Source: Blattamonas nauphoetae
Lineage: Eukaryota; Preaxostyla; Oxymonadida
Length of the DNA: 64,000 bases
NCBI GenBank assembly: GCA_033064195.1
Contig: JARBJD010000013.1
Location: 124,001 to 188,000, forward strand
Direction of reading: 5' to 3'
Shown: positions 10,400-19,109 of the stretch, one piece after another
Position numbering within the stretch: the stretch's first letter is position 1
Layout of the letters: every line of letters begins with the position of its first letter
The notes under the pieces: model-generated
Told to the model about the DNA's origin: nothing
Seen by the model: only the letters and a program-made list of their open reading frames with translations
The model's database searches: none
Position numbers and translations under genes: made by a program

Positions 10400-11760
10400 A
10401 ATGTTAGGAAATGCATTTTAATAACAAATAAATCGTCTGAAGCGGTCATTTATGAAAATAATCTGGTCAAAAGCGACCATCTCTGACTGAAATGGTGACG
10501 ATCTGCAAAAATATAGTTGGACGCATCTCCCCAACCATCCATAACGATGGTTCCCATATCTTTCCAACGGGTTGCAGACCTCTCACAGGGAGGGATTCCT
10601 CCTGTGATCAAATCTCAATTCTCCCACATCACCAAGTCAACGAATACTCATTTTTCCCATTGTCATCGATGATGACGATTCAGAAGAACTATCGGAAGTG
10701 GAGAGACGAGGGAGAGTACGAAGGAGCCTAGAGAAAAGACAAAAACGAACGCAACGTGAAAAACAAGTTCATCTTGCAGACCTGCAACTTGTCTCAGAAA
10801 ACTTCAGACTTGTCACTTGTTCCACACTCTCTTTCTCACATTCCACTGGGACTGATTCTTTGGTCAATGGTGGCGCCATGACTTTTGGAGGGCGGAAAAG
10901 TTGTTCGAGAGTCAGTTGATTCGTTTTTCTCGGTTTTTTCGACGATCGTTTTGTGATCGTGAGCGAAGTGTGGAGTTTTGTCGAAGATGGTCGTTTTTCT
11001 TTCCGAATCACAGGTGCTGAAGACGGTTCCGAATGATTTTGAGGGCTGAAATTGAGTTGCCGTCCTCTGCTGGTTATTTTCTCAGGTGTTTCCATCGGCT
11101 CATTGTCTTTGGCTATGATCATCCCTTTCTTCCTTTTTTCCATCTAATTGGTATATAGTTGTTCTTGGAGAATGGTTGCATTGGCTGGATTCAGTCCGGT
11201 GTCCCTAAAAATACTCGAGAATCACCGGCCTGTAGAACGCCGCAGAAAGTGCTGATGGGAGGACATCCGCCAGCTTTTGCCTGTATGTCATGGCACTGTC
11301 TTCTGAAGTGGTACAAAAGTGTGCTGTCAGGTGATTTCTGGAATGATCGACGATCGCATAATAAACTCAAATAGAGTCTTGGTCATTTATCCTCCTTCCT
11401 GGTAACGAACGACAATGATATGGACAATGCAGATCCATCTGCGCATATCACCGCAAGTACTGAGGCGTTCTTAACTCGCGAATTCATAGGAAAGATTGGG
11501 TCAGCCTGTGTTGATTCCACAATGCACAGAACATTTTTATTTATTTCAATGTCCAGGCTTGTTTCGTGGTCTTTGAGAACTTCTTGGGTTTTAGCTTTGA
11601 TCCTTCGAATATCCATGTACTTTGGGAAGACTAGCCGAAGTTCGGGGGTTCGTTGGACCAATGAGTAAATGTTACCTTTCGTGACAACTTTAGTGGCCAT
11701 TGGAGTTCCGACGAGTGTTTTTTGACCATCAGACACCTATGAATATATGATGAGAAAATG
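10400..11760 (-). mobile_element. pogo-like DDE transposase remnant nested in Polinton copy B
   Basis: Two minus-strand frames (11383-11736 and 10769-11143) look like the middle and carboxyl end of a DDE transposase. The first contains ADGSALSISLSFVTRKE, resembling the region before the second catalytic Asp in the transposase at 16681-17232. The second is basic and Ser/Thr-rich and includes QLTLEQLFRPPK, which resembles the tail QTTLPLLF of the gene at 16093. The frames are not continuous and no intact ends are visible, so this is an old remnant. Superfamily (Tc1-mariner, pogo/Fot branch) is tentative. Confidence 0.35.
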
Positions 11761-11862
11761 AGTCAGACCGCTCCCAAACCCATCTGAAGTCACTTTCTTT
11801 CCATCTCGGGCCAACTGGAGAATGCCGTCTATGAATACACTTGCACTGTTCTGTCTTCATCG

Positions 11863-12609
11863 GTGGACAAAGACACTTCTATTTGCTATGGATATCAAAT
11901 CACTGATGCCACAAAGCAATCCCTCTTCAACACGTATTCAAAGACATTACACGTCTTGAAAGCAGAAAGAATTGACACACAATCATTTCAATCATCTGCA
12001 AATGCAATGGGAGTGAGATCAAACATCAGTATCAAACTCAACAATCTCATGAATCTAATGTGCTTATTCCCCGATAGACCAAACGAGTGAACAGTCTTCA
12101 GAAATCCTCAATATGTTGGTCACTTCGAAATGCTAGGAAAGAACTAACCCAATTTCCCAATGTCAACAAACTCACCAGAGTTCTATCAAATGATGATGGT
12201 GAACGGTGATTTCATTGGCTGTTCTGCAACACAAGAGTTTGAGAATTCCATTTGTGAACCTCGCTGTTACGTATAGAATTCAAAGGAGAGCAGGAAGCTG
12301 AGACCATCAACGGATGCGACTTCTTTCACATTCATGGTTCTAACAGATCTTAGTGAAATTGCTGGTGGAGAAGAAGGTATTTCGACAGCAGAATCAGTCA
12401 ACATTGTCTTCAGAGGAACCCCAATCAATCAGGGTGAACTGGATCCATATTTCACATCAACTCCTGAAAGTCCTCCTCCACCAATATTGTCACTACATCA
12501 AGCAACATACTGGTTGTTCTGGATTGAGAATGGACAACCACGGGTGCGATATGTCATTTTTCGTCGACTCCAAGAAGCATACGAAGAAGAAGTGAAGAGA
12601 GGTTATTAA
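11863..12609 (+). pseudogene. Distal Polinton capsid-region remnant (fossil)
   Basis: Plus-strand coding of Polinton type resumes here, in at least two pieces (11863-12090 and 12334-12609). Composition is beta-rich with many Asn, Thr and Phe, like the candidate capsid gene upstream, and the position beyond the nested remnant fits its distal region. The piece ending at 12609 closes with a charged helix. A T-rich stretch follows (12615-12630). Broken. Confidence 0.35.
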
Positions 12610-12627
12610 ATATATGATATTTTTCTT

Positions 12628-12897
12628 TTGTTTAAAACAGGAATGCTGAAATGTTATTTTTCAATTCAGAATTCTCACACTGCTCAACGCCTTCCTGATT
12701 GTTCCAATTCCAGAAATCAAGAATACATTCACTTTCTCGACTGCAAACTCATTCATGTGACAGAAGAGATTAATGGTTCAACAATAGTGACATCAAAAGA
12801 CATTCCGCAGCACATCACAATCCATGGTGATTGGATCCAGACTGACACATTCAATGATTCATTTGTGGCTTTCTGGAACGAACAGGTTGCGAAGTGA
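12628..12897 (+). CDS. Small Polinton-associated protein, function unknown
   Basis: An 89-codon frame following a T-rich leader. The ATG at 12643 is an alternative start closer to the usual spacing. The protein is beta-rich with several Cys and His residues and the phrase DIPQHITIHGDWIQTDTFND. No known domain recognised. It is followed by a short gap and then by convergent genes on the minus strand. Confidence 0.35.
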   Translation: MFKTGMLKCYFSIQNSHTAQRLPDCSNSRNQEYIHFLDCKLIHVTEEINGSTIVTSKDIPQHITIHGDWIQTDTFNDSFVAFWNEQVAK

Positions 12898-13036
12898 AAA
12901 AAATGGGAATAAAGTACTCGATAATCAATTGTGAAGATCTGGTTCAAAGACAGTTCTGGTGACTCAGTTGAAATGGAAACATCCGAGACAATCAATGGAA
13001 AAATAACCAAAGAATATTATGAATTCCTTGTTGATC

Positions 13037-13888
13037 TCATGTTGGAATACTAGTCAGAGAATTATATTGTTGTATTAGTTCATTTATGAGTGTCTGTTGT
13101 TGTCCGACAATAGAGTATACTTCGTGAATGGCTTTGATATAGAAGCAAGAGAGTTCTGCGTACTCAATTTGAAGACAATCTGGATTCGAATTATTCACGA
13201 CTTCAGGAAAGATTTCTTGGATCTGTTGTGCAATCACTCCAATGTGTTTCTTCTCTCTTTCCTTCTTCAAGCATTCACATTTCTCTTTGCAGTTCTTCAA
13301 GTGTTCTTCATCTGTCTCATTTTCAATTTGCTTTGTCACTTTGTTGATCTTCGAGTCGAATGTGTTGACTTGGTTGCGAACAATTTCGACTTTATTCAGT
13401 TGTTCAAGAACATCGGGGTATGGTTCATTACTTCTTTTCACTCTTCTGTCTGACAACTGAGAAAAACTTCCTGTTGATGATATTGAAAACACTCCTGAAC
13501 CAGCGTCCTCATCGTAGCAATACAATGCTGGTTTGTCACATGGAGACCACATAATAAGTCCATCACCGTTGAACTGAATTCCTGATGTTTCTGCAAGTGA
13601 TTGTGATCTTGAAATGTCAGATGAAAATGTTGATGATGGATATGTTCCAGGATACATCGGAAGTGATCCCTCTGATATATTCCACTTCTCTCCATTCACA
13701 TTGATCAATCCTCCAATTGATGGTGTCGCAATGCCAGCTGAACAAGTGATTGATCCATTTGTGCTCACCACTTTTTGGATTGATGATATCGCTGTCTTAT
13801 GTGTTTCTGTTGTCTTCTGAAGTGATTCAATCACTGCCGAATTCTCGTTGGTCGTCGAGAGATTATGATCAATCATTTTCTCTATCAT
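13037..13888 (-). CDS. Fibre-like protein with S74 intramolecular chaperone domain
   Basis: A 283-residue protein. Residues 1-45 are coiled-coil-like and polar. Residues 45-140 are a beta-rich shaft or tip section. Residues 142-283 match the S74 peptidase pattern: QLSDRRVKR at about 144-152 with the Ser146-Asp147 self-cleavage position, an arm of long charged helices, GVIAQQIQEIFPEVV near the middle, and a closing helix (YAELSCFYIKAIHEV). In known S74 proteins (phage tailspikes, endosialidases, MYRF) the domain trimerises the fibre and cuts itself off. Here it probably matures a spike of the Polinton-like particle. The frame is open. It faces the capsid genes. Confidence 0.7.
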   Translation of the reverse strand: MIEKMIDHNLSTTNENSAVIESLQKTTETHKTAISSIQKVVSTNGSITCSAGIATPSIGGLINVNGEKWNISEGSLPMYPGTYPSSTFSSDISRSQSLAETSGIQFNGDGLIMWSPCDKPALYCYDEDAGSGVFSISSTGSFSQLSDRRVKRSNEPYPDVLEQLNKVEIVRNQVNTFDSKINKVTKQIENETDEEHLKNCKEKCECLKKEREKKHIGVIAQQIQEIFPEVVNNSNPDCLQIEYAELSCFYIKAIHEVYSIVGQQQTLINELIQQYNSLTSIPT

Positions 13889-14093
13889 TCGTGAATTGTA
13901 TTTTTATCGATTCATTTTTGGTTGCTCTTTCATTGGAATTAAAAGTCTTGATTCCTTCATGAACATACGTCACCGGCACATTATTTCTGAAATATTCAGA
14001 GACCAGTGAACAGTTCTCTTCTCTCATTGATTCAATTAATGCTTGTTCTGAACATACTCGACGTCTTTCGTTGTACATCTCAGTTGGATTCAT
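13869..14093 (-). CDS. Small charged protein upstream of the fibre gene
   Basis: A 74-codon frame starting at an ATG preceded by a T-rich stretch (in coding direction TTTTATTTTTGAATTTTTTAA), the same leader style as the other element genes. It overlaps the start of the fibre frame by about 20 bases. Glu/Arg/Asn-rich, with no recognised domain. Confidence 0.35.
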   Translation of the reverse strand: MNPTEMYNERRRVCSEQALIESMREENCSLVSEYFRNNVPVTYVHEGIKTFNSNERATKNESIKIQFTNDREND

Positions 14094-14217
14094 TTAATAC
14101 AAATTAAAAAATTCAAAAATAAAATTTCATTCGTGATTTTATCGTTGGTGATCTTCCGAGACTTCGATCCTCACATCGATGGGTTCGATCAGTCATGTTT
14201 GATCAGAGAAAGTACTT

Positions 14218-14400
14218 CAATGGGACTCGATCCTTTCATCTCAATCCTGACTGCTCTTTACCGTTTCGTTTAGGTGTGTTTCGCTTTCTTCTTTCTCCTT
14301 TGTTCTCTTTTCTTTTTCGACTCTTCATTCTCATCTTCGATCCTTCACTTTTTTCTTCTCCTCTCATTCAGGTACACTACTCCGTAGGTGATCAGCCTGC
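14218..14400 (+). repeat. Dispersed repeat, related to 23655-23820
   Basis: The two stretches share TTTAGGTGTGTT and then a long pyrimidine-rich tract, ending near a GTACACTAC/GACACTAC motif. Both lie at the left margin of repeat-rich blocks, so they may be one end of an element family. No coding is visible. Confidence 0.45.
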
Positions 14401-14537
14401 AGTCAAAATGATCACAGCCTTGTCTTTTCCGGCACTTCATTTCTTCACTTTTTCTTGTTCTTTTATGGAAAACTTAGGAAACAAAGGATATTGGGAAACA
14501 GCACGAAAGGATATACTGGCGAGGTGAAAAGAGAAAC

Positions 14538-15677
14538 TTGGTAAAGTCCTGGGTGGGCGTGCGTTCACCCTTCTTTCTCGCAAACACCTGTCCACACGGT
14601 CAGAATGCCTACTCTTTGCATTCGACCACTGGCCGCAATACTACTTTGGGAAACCGTTCTGTTCAGACGTGGCTTGGATATTCCGATCCAATCGCCAATT
14701 CCTATGGCACCTCAGGACGCAGCGTAACAGAAGAAACTGTGGGCAAATGATAAATGACAGAAAACTCACAGATGAACAGGAAAAGGAACTTGCAAACGAA
14801 GTTGTCGCACTTGCCAATTGCCATAAACCTGTTGGAAGAGTCGGCATTATCAAACTCGTGAAGTCGAAATATCGCATAGTTGTCACTCAAGGATGGGTCC
14901 ATAGATTCCTAAACAGACATAAAACTACTTTTAAACGAACCATCGCGAAGCCCATGTAAAGTAGTAGATCGAGGCTGCAAAAGAAGATGACTAGAAAATA
15001 TAAAGCACGCCTTCAGACATCAGTGGTTGGAGTCCATCCACGCCTACTGATCAATTGCGACGAAAGTCTCCTTCGAAAGACACCTTCGATCGGTACGAAA
15101 AAAGGGATCGTCAAAAAGGATGCAGCAAACCCAAGATTTACAGAGAGCTCAAGCAATAAGGTCACCGGCATGCTCGCTTGCATCCCTTTCCTTGGAAAAC
15201 CAGTCAAACCATTGATCATAATCAAAGCGGAGAAACTTGATCCTAAAGTTCAGCATGAGGTAAAAAAAGGTAATATTGAGGCGATCACAAACGTTAGCAG
15301 CAGTGGCTTGATACAAGGAGACCAATATAAAAGCTGGATAAGTGATCAATTTTTTCCACATGTCAGATCGGTTCGTGTTCAACAAGGGCTGCTCGAAAAC
15401 ACACCGTTTTTCAGAAGCAGCACTCACTCTTGCCAGTTGCCCCGATGAGAGAAAGAACAGACTGGCATTCAAGGAAGCTGGGTTCATGATGAAGGAGAAA
15501 AAAGGCAAACAAACTGTTGTATTGAATGATGGAAGGTTCGATGACATGGAAGCTTCATGCATTCCAGATGAAGAAGACACCAAGAAGGAGAAAATGGAAG
15601 ACGATCACAATCCCACATTTGGTTTTGTGAATCGTCCACAGTTTCCGGCACGATGGACCCCAAAGTTCAAACAGTAA
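14538..15677 (+). pseudogene. pogo-like DDE transposase remnant (plus strand)
   Basis: The first part (14669-14959) has a helix-turn-helix character: a charged helix (LTDEQEKELANEVVALAN) then VGRVGIIKLVKSKYRIVV and a recognition-type helix VTQGWVHRFLNRHK. The middle (14987-15448) contains LLINCDESLL, matching the first catalytic Asp motif, and the long stretch KVTGMLACIPFLGKPVKPLI. The expected second and third catalytic motifs are not clear. An in-frame TAA near 14957 and a later frame change near 15400 show decay. The tail 15480-15677 is acidic. It converges on the minus-strand transposase at 16093-17673 but is not a close copy of it. Confidence 0.55.
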
Positions 15678-15699
15678 CCAATCGCTCTGAATATCGGGA

Positions 15700-16080
15700 A
15701 TTACTCACTACACTACATTAAGTTATGATTGACCATTTTTTCCTGAAAGAAGCCACAAAATATGAGAGACAAAACGTAAAGGGAGTGATCATCACGTCAT
15801 ATTGATGATCACTCACGGACTTGGTCATCCTTCGTTTTGGTACAATCAGCATGAAAGGCACAAAGTGTGAGGAAATCCACAAAGTCCGGAATCCATCTCG
15901 AGTCAGCAGAAAATCGAACTGTAAATATTAGCTTCATGTAATGTCGTTTGATTTGATCGTTGATGATGGTGAGTTAAATAGATTTAGAGAGGTGTTTCAG
16001 GCAAATTGGAAGTAGACTGAAGTGTTATTGTTGATAAAAATGAAAACAAACCCATTCTAAAACACAGGATCCTTCACAGT
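15700..16080. other. Spacer between two convergent transposase remnants
   Basis: AT-rich, no coding-like frame. I looked for shared inverted ends around the two transposase genes and saw none that I could defend. Confidence 0.3.
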
Positions 16081-16092
16081 TTACAAGTCGAT

Positions 16093-17673
16093 TTAGTCAT
16101 CATCATCCTTTACCATGAACAGCTTTGGTCTCCTTTGATCCGGAGGAGTCCCGAACAGAAGTGGGAGAGTTGTTTGCTTGAGTCGAGGAGCCTTTTTTGG
16201 TTCGCTGGATTCTCTTCCTGTCTCAGATCGCGTTGACTGGTTTCGTTTAAATGGACGGATCGTGTGGTCCTTTAATTGTGTTGGGGGTGGTTTGGAACCA
16301 GGATCAAAAGACAATTGGTCGGATCGATGCGTGGCGGTGGGGTCGTTTTCGTCGATGTTCTCATCTCCAGGGTACGTTGGAGGTTCTGATCCCTCTTCCC
16401 CAAATTTTTGATGCCACTGATGCAAGAATGCGGAATCGGAATTTGCGAAGAAACCGCAATCACGAAACGATGAAGTGATTGTTTCTGGATCTTCCGACAC
16501 ATGGGGCGCTTTTTTCAGGGCAGAACACAAATTTGTTCGATATCCAGAGGCTGTAGTCGCTTCGGATCTTGAAAAGGAGTCGTTCAGAGTTTTTTTGAAT
16601 GTTGAAAAGATATAGCGGTCGCAAGGCTGCAACAAAGAAGTTGTGGGTGAGAGAATCCGGATCATAACGATATTGTTTTTTTATGCCGAAATTTTGATTT
16701 CGTGGTCATTTCGGGAACTATGGCCATCGAGTAGAAGCATCAATTTCGCATTTTGTTTCGTTGAACCACATCGAGCGTTCATTTCGGGGAAAATGTGTTC
16801 AATAAGAATATTTCGGAAAGTATCGGTTGTCATCCAACCATTCGTGCCGTAATGGACCACCACCCTGCAATGTTTGAGTGTGGCAAATTCTTGGGCCTCC
16901 TTCTTCTTTGGATAGAGAATGTGGGCACAAAGTCTGGTTCCGTCAGCGGCCGCTGTGTACAATAGGGTTGCGTTCTCCACCCTCTTTCCTTTCTTAACGA
17001 TGGCAGTTTGAAGATTTACGAAGTGCACACAGTGAGTTGACATCGAATCGGATAAACGGAGCGAGGTTTCATCCAAATTGAATACAGTGTCCGGAGTGAT
17101 CTTGTACTGCGCCATCCGCGTTTTGATAAATTTAATCCACACGATTATGTTGATTGGAATCAAAGCTTCAATACGAGCTGGTTCCATTTGTATCGGGCGA
17201 GAGGTGGAAAGACGGGGAGATCTGATCGACAAAGATCTGATGTACGATTTTTTGATTGTTGGACTTCGAAAGCCTTCTTTGTGATGTTTTTGTTGAATTG
17301 ATTGTGCCTACGAATGGAATCAGAAATGAGAAACGGATACTGGTTTCACTAGTGAAGACAAGGAGACGTATTCATGTTTGGCTCTTTTCTCCTTCAATTC
17401 CTCGATCAGTTCCAGCTCTGCTTCTTCGTTCAAATGTGTAGGTCTTCCAACTCGCTGAATTTGGCGACCCTGCTGATGTGCTCTCAAGGCTCGCCACAAG
17501 ACATCATATTGGATGCCTGTGACTCTTGAAATGATCGCCACGGAGGCACCTGTCTTGGTTTTCAACTTGATCGCTTTGTCCATCATTGTCTTTTCTTCAC
17601 GGTATTCCGCTGTTGCCAGGAGTTTGTGAAGCTCAGACTCACTCCAGTCCGGTGGTCGATGAGGGAAAAACAT
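16093..17673 (-). pseudogene. pogo/Tc1-mariner-type DDD transposase with one mini-intron
   Basis: The amino part (17320-17673) has a DNA-binding helix-turn-helix (TGASVAIISRVTGIQYDVLW) followed by a Gly-Arg-Pro hinge (VGRPTHL), which resembles the AT-hook-like linker of pogo proteins. A 33-nt GT...AG segment (17308-17340) can be removed in frame. The catalytic core shows FNLDETSLR, then LLLDGHSSR, then LLQPCDRYIF, giving an Asp-Asp-Asp triad as in pogo. An in-frame TAA at about 16681, between the second and third motifs, breaks an otherwise continuous frame. The tail is basic and ends QTTLPLLF followed by acidic residues, similar to PCNA-binding boxes. A single nonsense change suggests a recently dead copy. 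Confidence 0.7.
17308..17340 (-). other. Candidate mini-intron (33 nt) in the pogo-like transposase
   Basis: Minus strand begins GTATCC and ends TTCGTAG, with TTCTGATTCC inside as a possible branch site. Removing it keeps frame and joins the DNA-binding part to the catalytic part with no stop. Confidence 0.55.
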
Positions 17674-17752
17674 TTATGGTGGAAATGGCTTACTCGTGGG
17701 TTGACCATTGACTTTGTGGTTTTCCTCACACTTTGTGCATTTAATGCGGACT

Positions 17753-18412
17753 GTACACCACTTCACTTTATCCTCTCATTTTCACTTCATTGTCAGTTTT
17801 TTCTCATTGTCTCTCACTTTTTTCAAACATTACAATTTAAAATGACGTGAACAGAATTTTGATCCTCATCTTTGTTCGAGAAACTTCGTGATTCATCAAA
17901 AAAATTGTATGCGTTGGTACACCACTTTGTTTTACTTTGATTCAACTTTCATTTCGCTTTTTACACTTCACTACTCTTCGATTGGTCCTCTTCATTTTTT
18001 CTAAAACACACTGGTGTACCAACAAAACGCAATCTAAAGTGATCATCCAGATCAGGTACACCGCTTCACCTTATCGTATAGTTTTCACTTCACTCGCTTT
18101 TTATTTTTCTGGTTTTCTGAAATTTTGATGAAAGCGTTCATAGGGTGAAGTGGTGTACCTACGAAATGCTAAAACAATGATCGTTCAGATCTGGTATGTC
18201 ACTTCACCTTATCGTTTCTAACTTTGTTTCACTTCACACTTTTACTCCAATTCGAAACTTTTTTGTCACACCCGTGTATGGAGTGAAGAGGTGTACCAAC
18301 GAGACTCAATCTGAAATGATCGGTGAGATCTGGAACATGAATGTGTTTTATCGTTTAGTTTTCACTTCATGTGCTTTTGATCACTCTTTTTTGCTGAAAT
18401 TTGGATGATGAT
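17753..18412 (+). repeat. 660-bp repeat, copy 1 (left flank of the small hAT element)
   Basis: I see no difference between this stretch and 30487-31146, at an offset of 12,734 bases. It contains degenerate units of about 130 bases that share GTGTACCAAC and a TACACCRCTTCACCTTATCG-type motif. The homology continues past the inserted hAT element at 22225 but is visibly more diverged there. Confidence 0.85.
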
Positions 18413-18661
18413 CAGGGTTCTGATTTGATCCCACTGATCCCACGCTTTTTTGATCCCACCAAATTCCTACTTTATAATTTCCTTTCATTTCACACTATTT
18501 CATCATATCACTATCAAATTATCCATAAATTCTTGAAATGAAACATAAATTGCCATAGAGTGAAAAAATAGGGACACAACTTGTTTTGATGTCGTTCTGT
18601 AGTGAAATTGGGTGTTCCGGGCTCGATAGATCAGAGAAAGCGAGTAGAGGATGGAATAGAT

Positions 18662-19090
18662 CTAGTTAAGTGAGATATGGGAAGTTTTGAGTCCAGCTGA
18701 GTGAAAAAGGTGAAGGTGTTGTGATCTGCAGTCTTGGTGGGATGATTCAGGACTTGTTTCAATTTTAACGTTGTTCTTCAATTCTTCTATTGATTCTTCA
18801 ACTGAGGATGGAGTGATGGCTGGATCGCTTGCTACGGACACAGCTTTTCGTGGTTCTTCAAGTCTTGTGAATGTCTGGCTTGTGTGGGTGCTCAGGAGCT
18901 TGAAAATGAGGGTATTGGAATCAAGAAGTGTGACTGTGTTTGATTTTGCATCGTTGAGAGGCGTGATTGTTGTGGAGAATGTTGCACTGGGTATGTTCTT
19001 CTCCACACTCGAACTCGTCATTTCCGTTCATTGACGACGCCCAAACAACATTTCCAACGAAATTGAGAATAAAAGCAAGAAGCGACAAGC
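18662..19090 (-). CDS. Short host-like frame downstream of the PbH1 gene, unrecognised
   Basis: A Ser/Thr-rich minus-strand frame (18662-19021, 119 codons). Just upstream, around 19030-19085, another frame reads as a signal-peptide-like segment (LAFILNFVGNVVWASS), so the true start may lie there, with a splice or frame change between. This could be the 5' end of a second host gene fragment, or the last exon of the PbH1 gene. I do not recognise it. Confidence 0.3.
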
Positions 19091-19109
19091 GTTCGAACGA
19101 TTCTTCGGC

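Larger units (their letters stand above)
8308..14100. mobile_element. Polinton-like element, copy B, with a nested transposase remnant (fossil)
   Basis: Homology to copy A begins near 8326 (copy A 1808) and holds through the MAPG-1, MAPG-2 and capsid genes to about 10300. A DDE transposase remnant occupies roughly 10400-11760. Element-type coding resumes near 11860, followed by a small gene, and then on the opposite strand an S74-type fibre gene and a small upstream gene. Several genes are open, so this copy is younger or better kept than copy A, although its capsid region is broken into pieces. No long terminal inverted repeats, polymerase or integrase are visible here. Confidence 0.5.
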
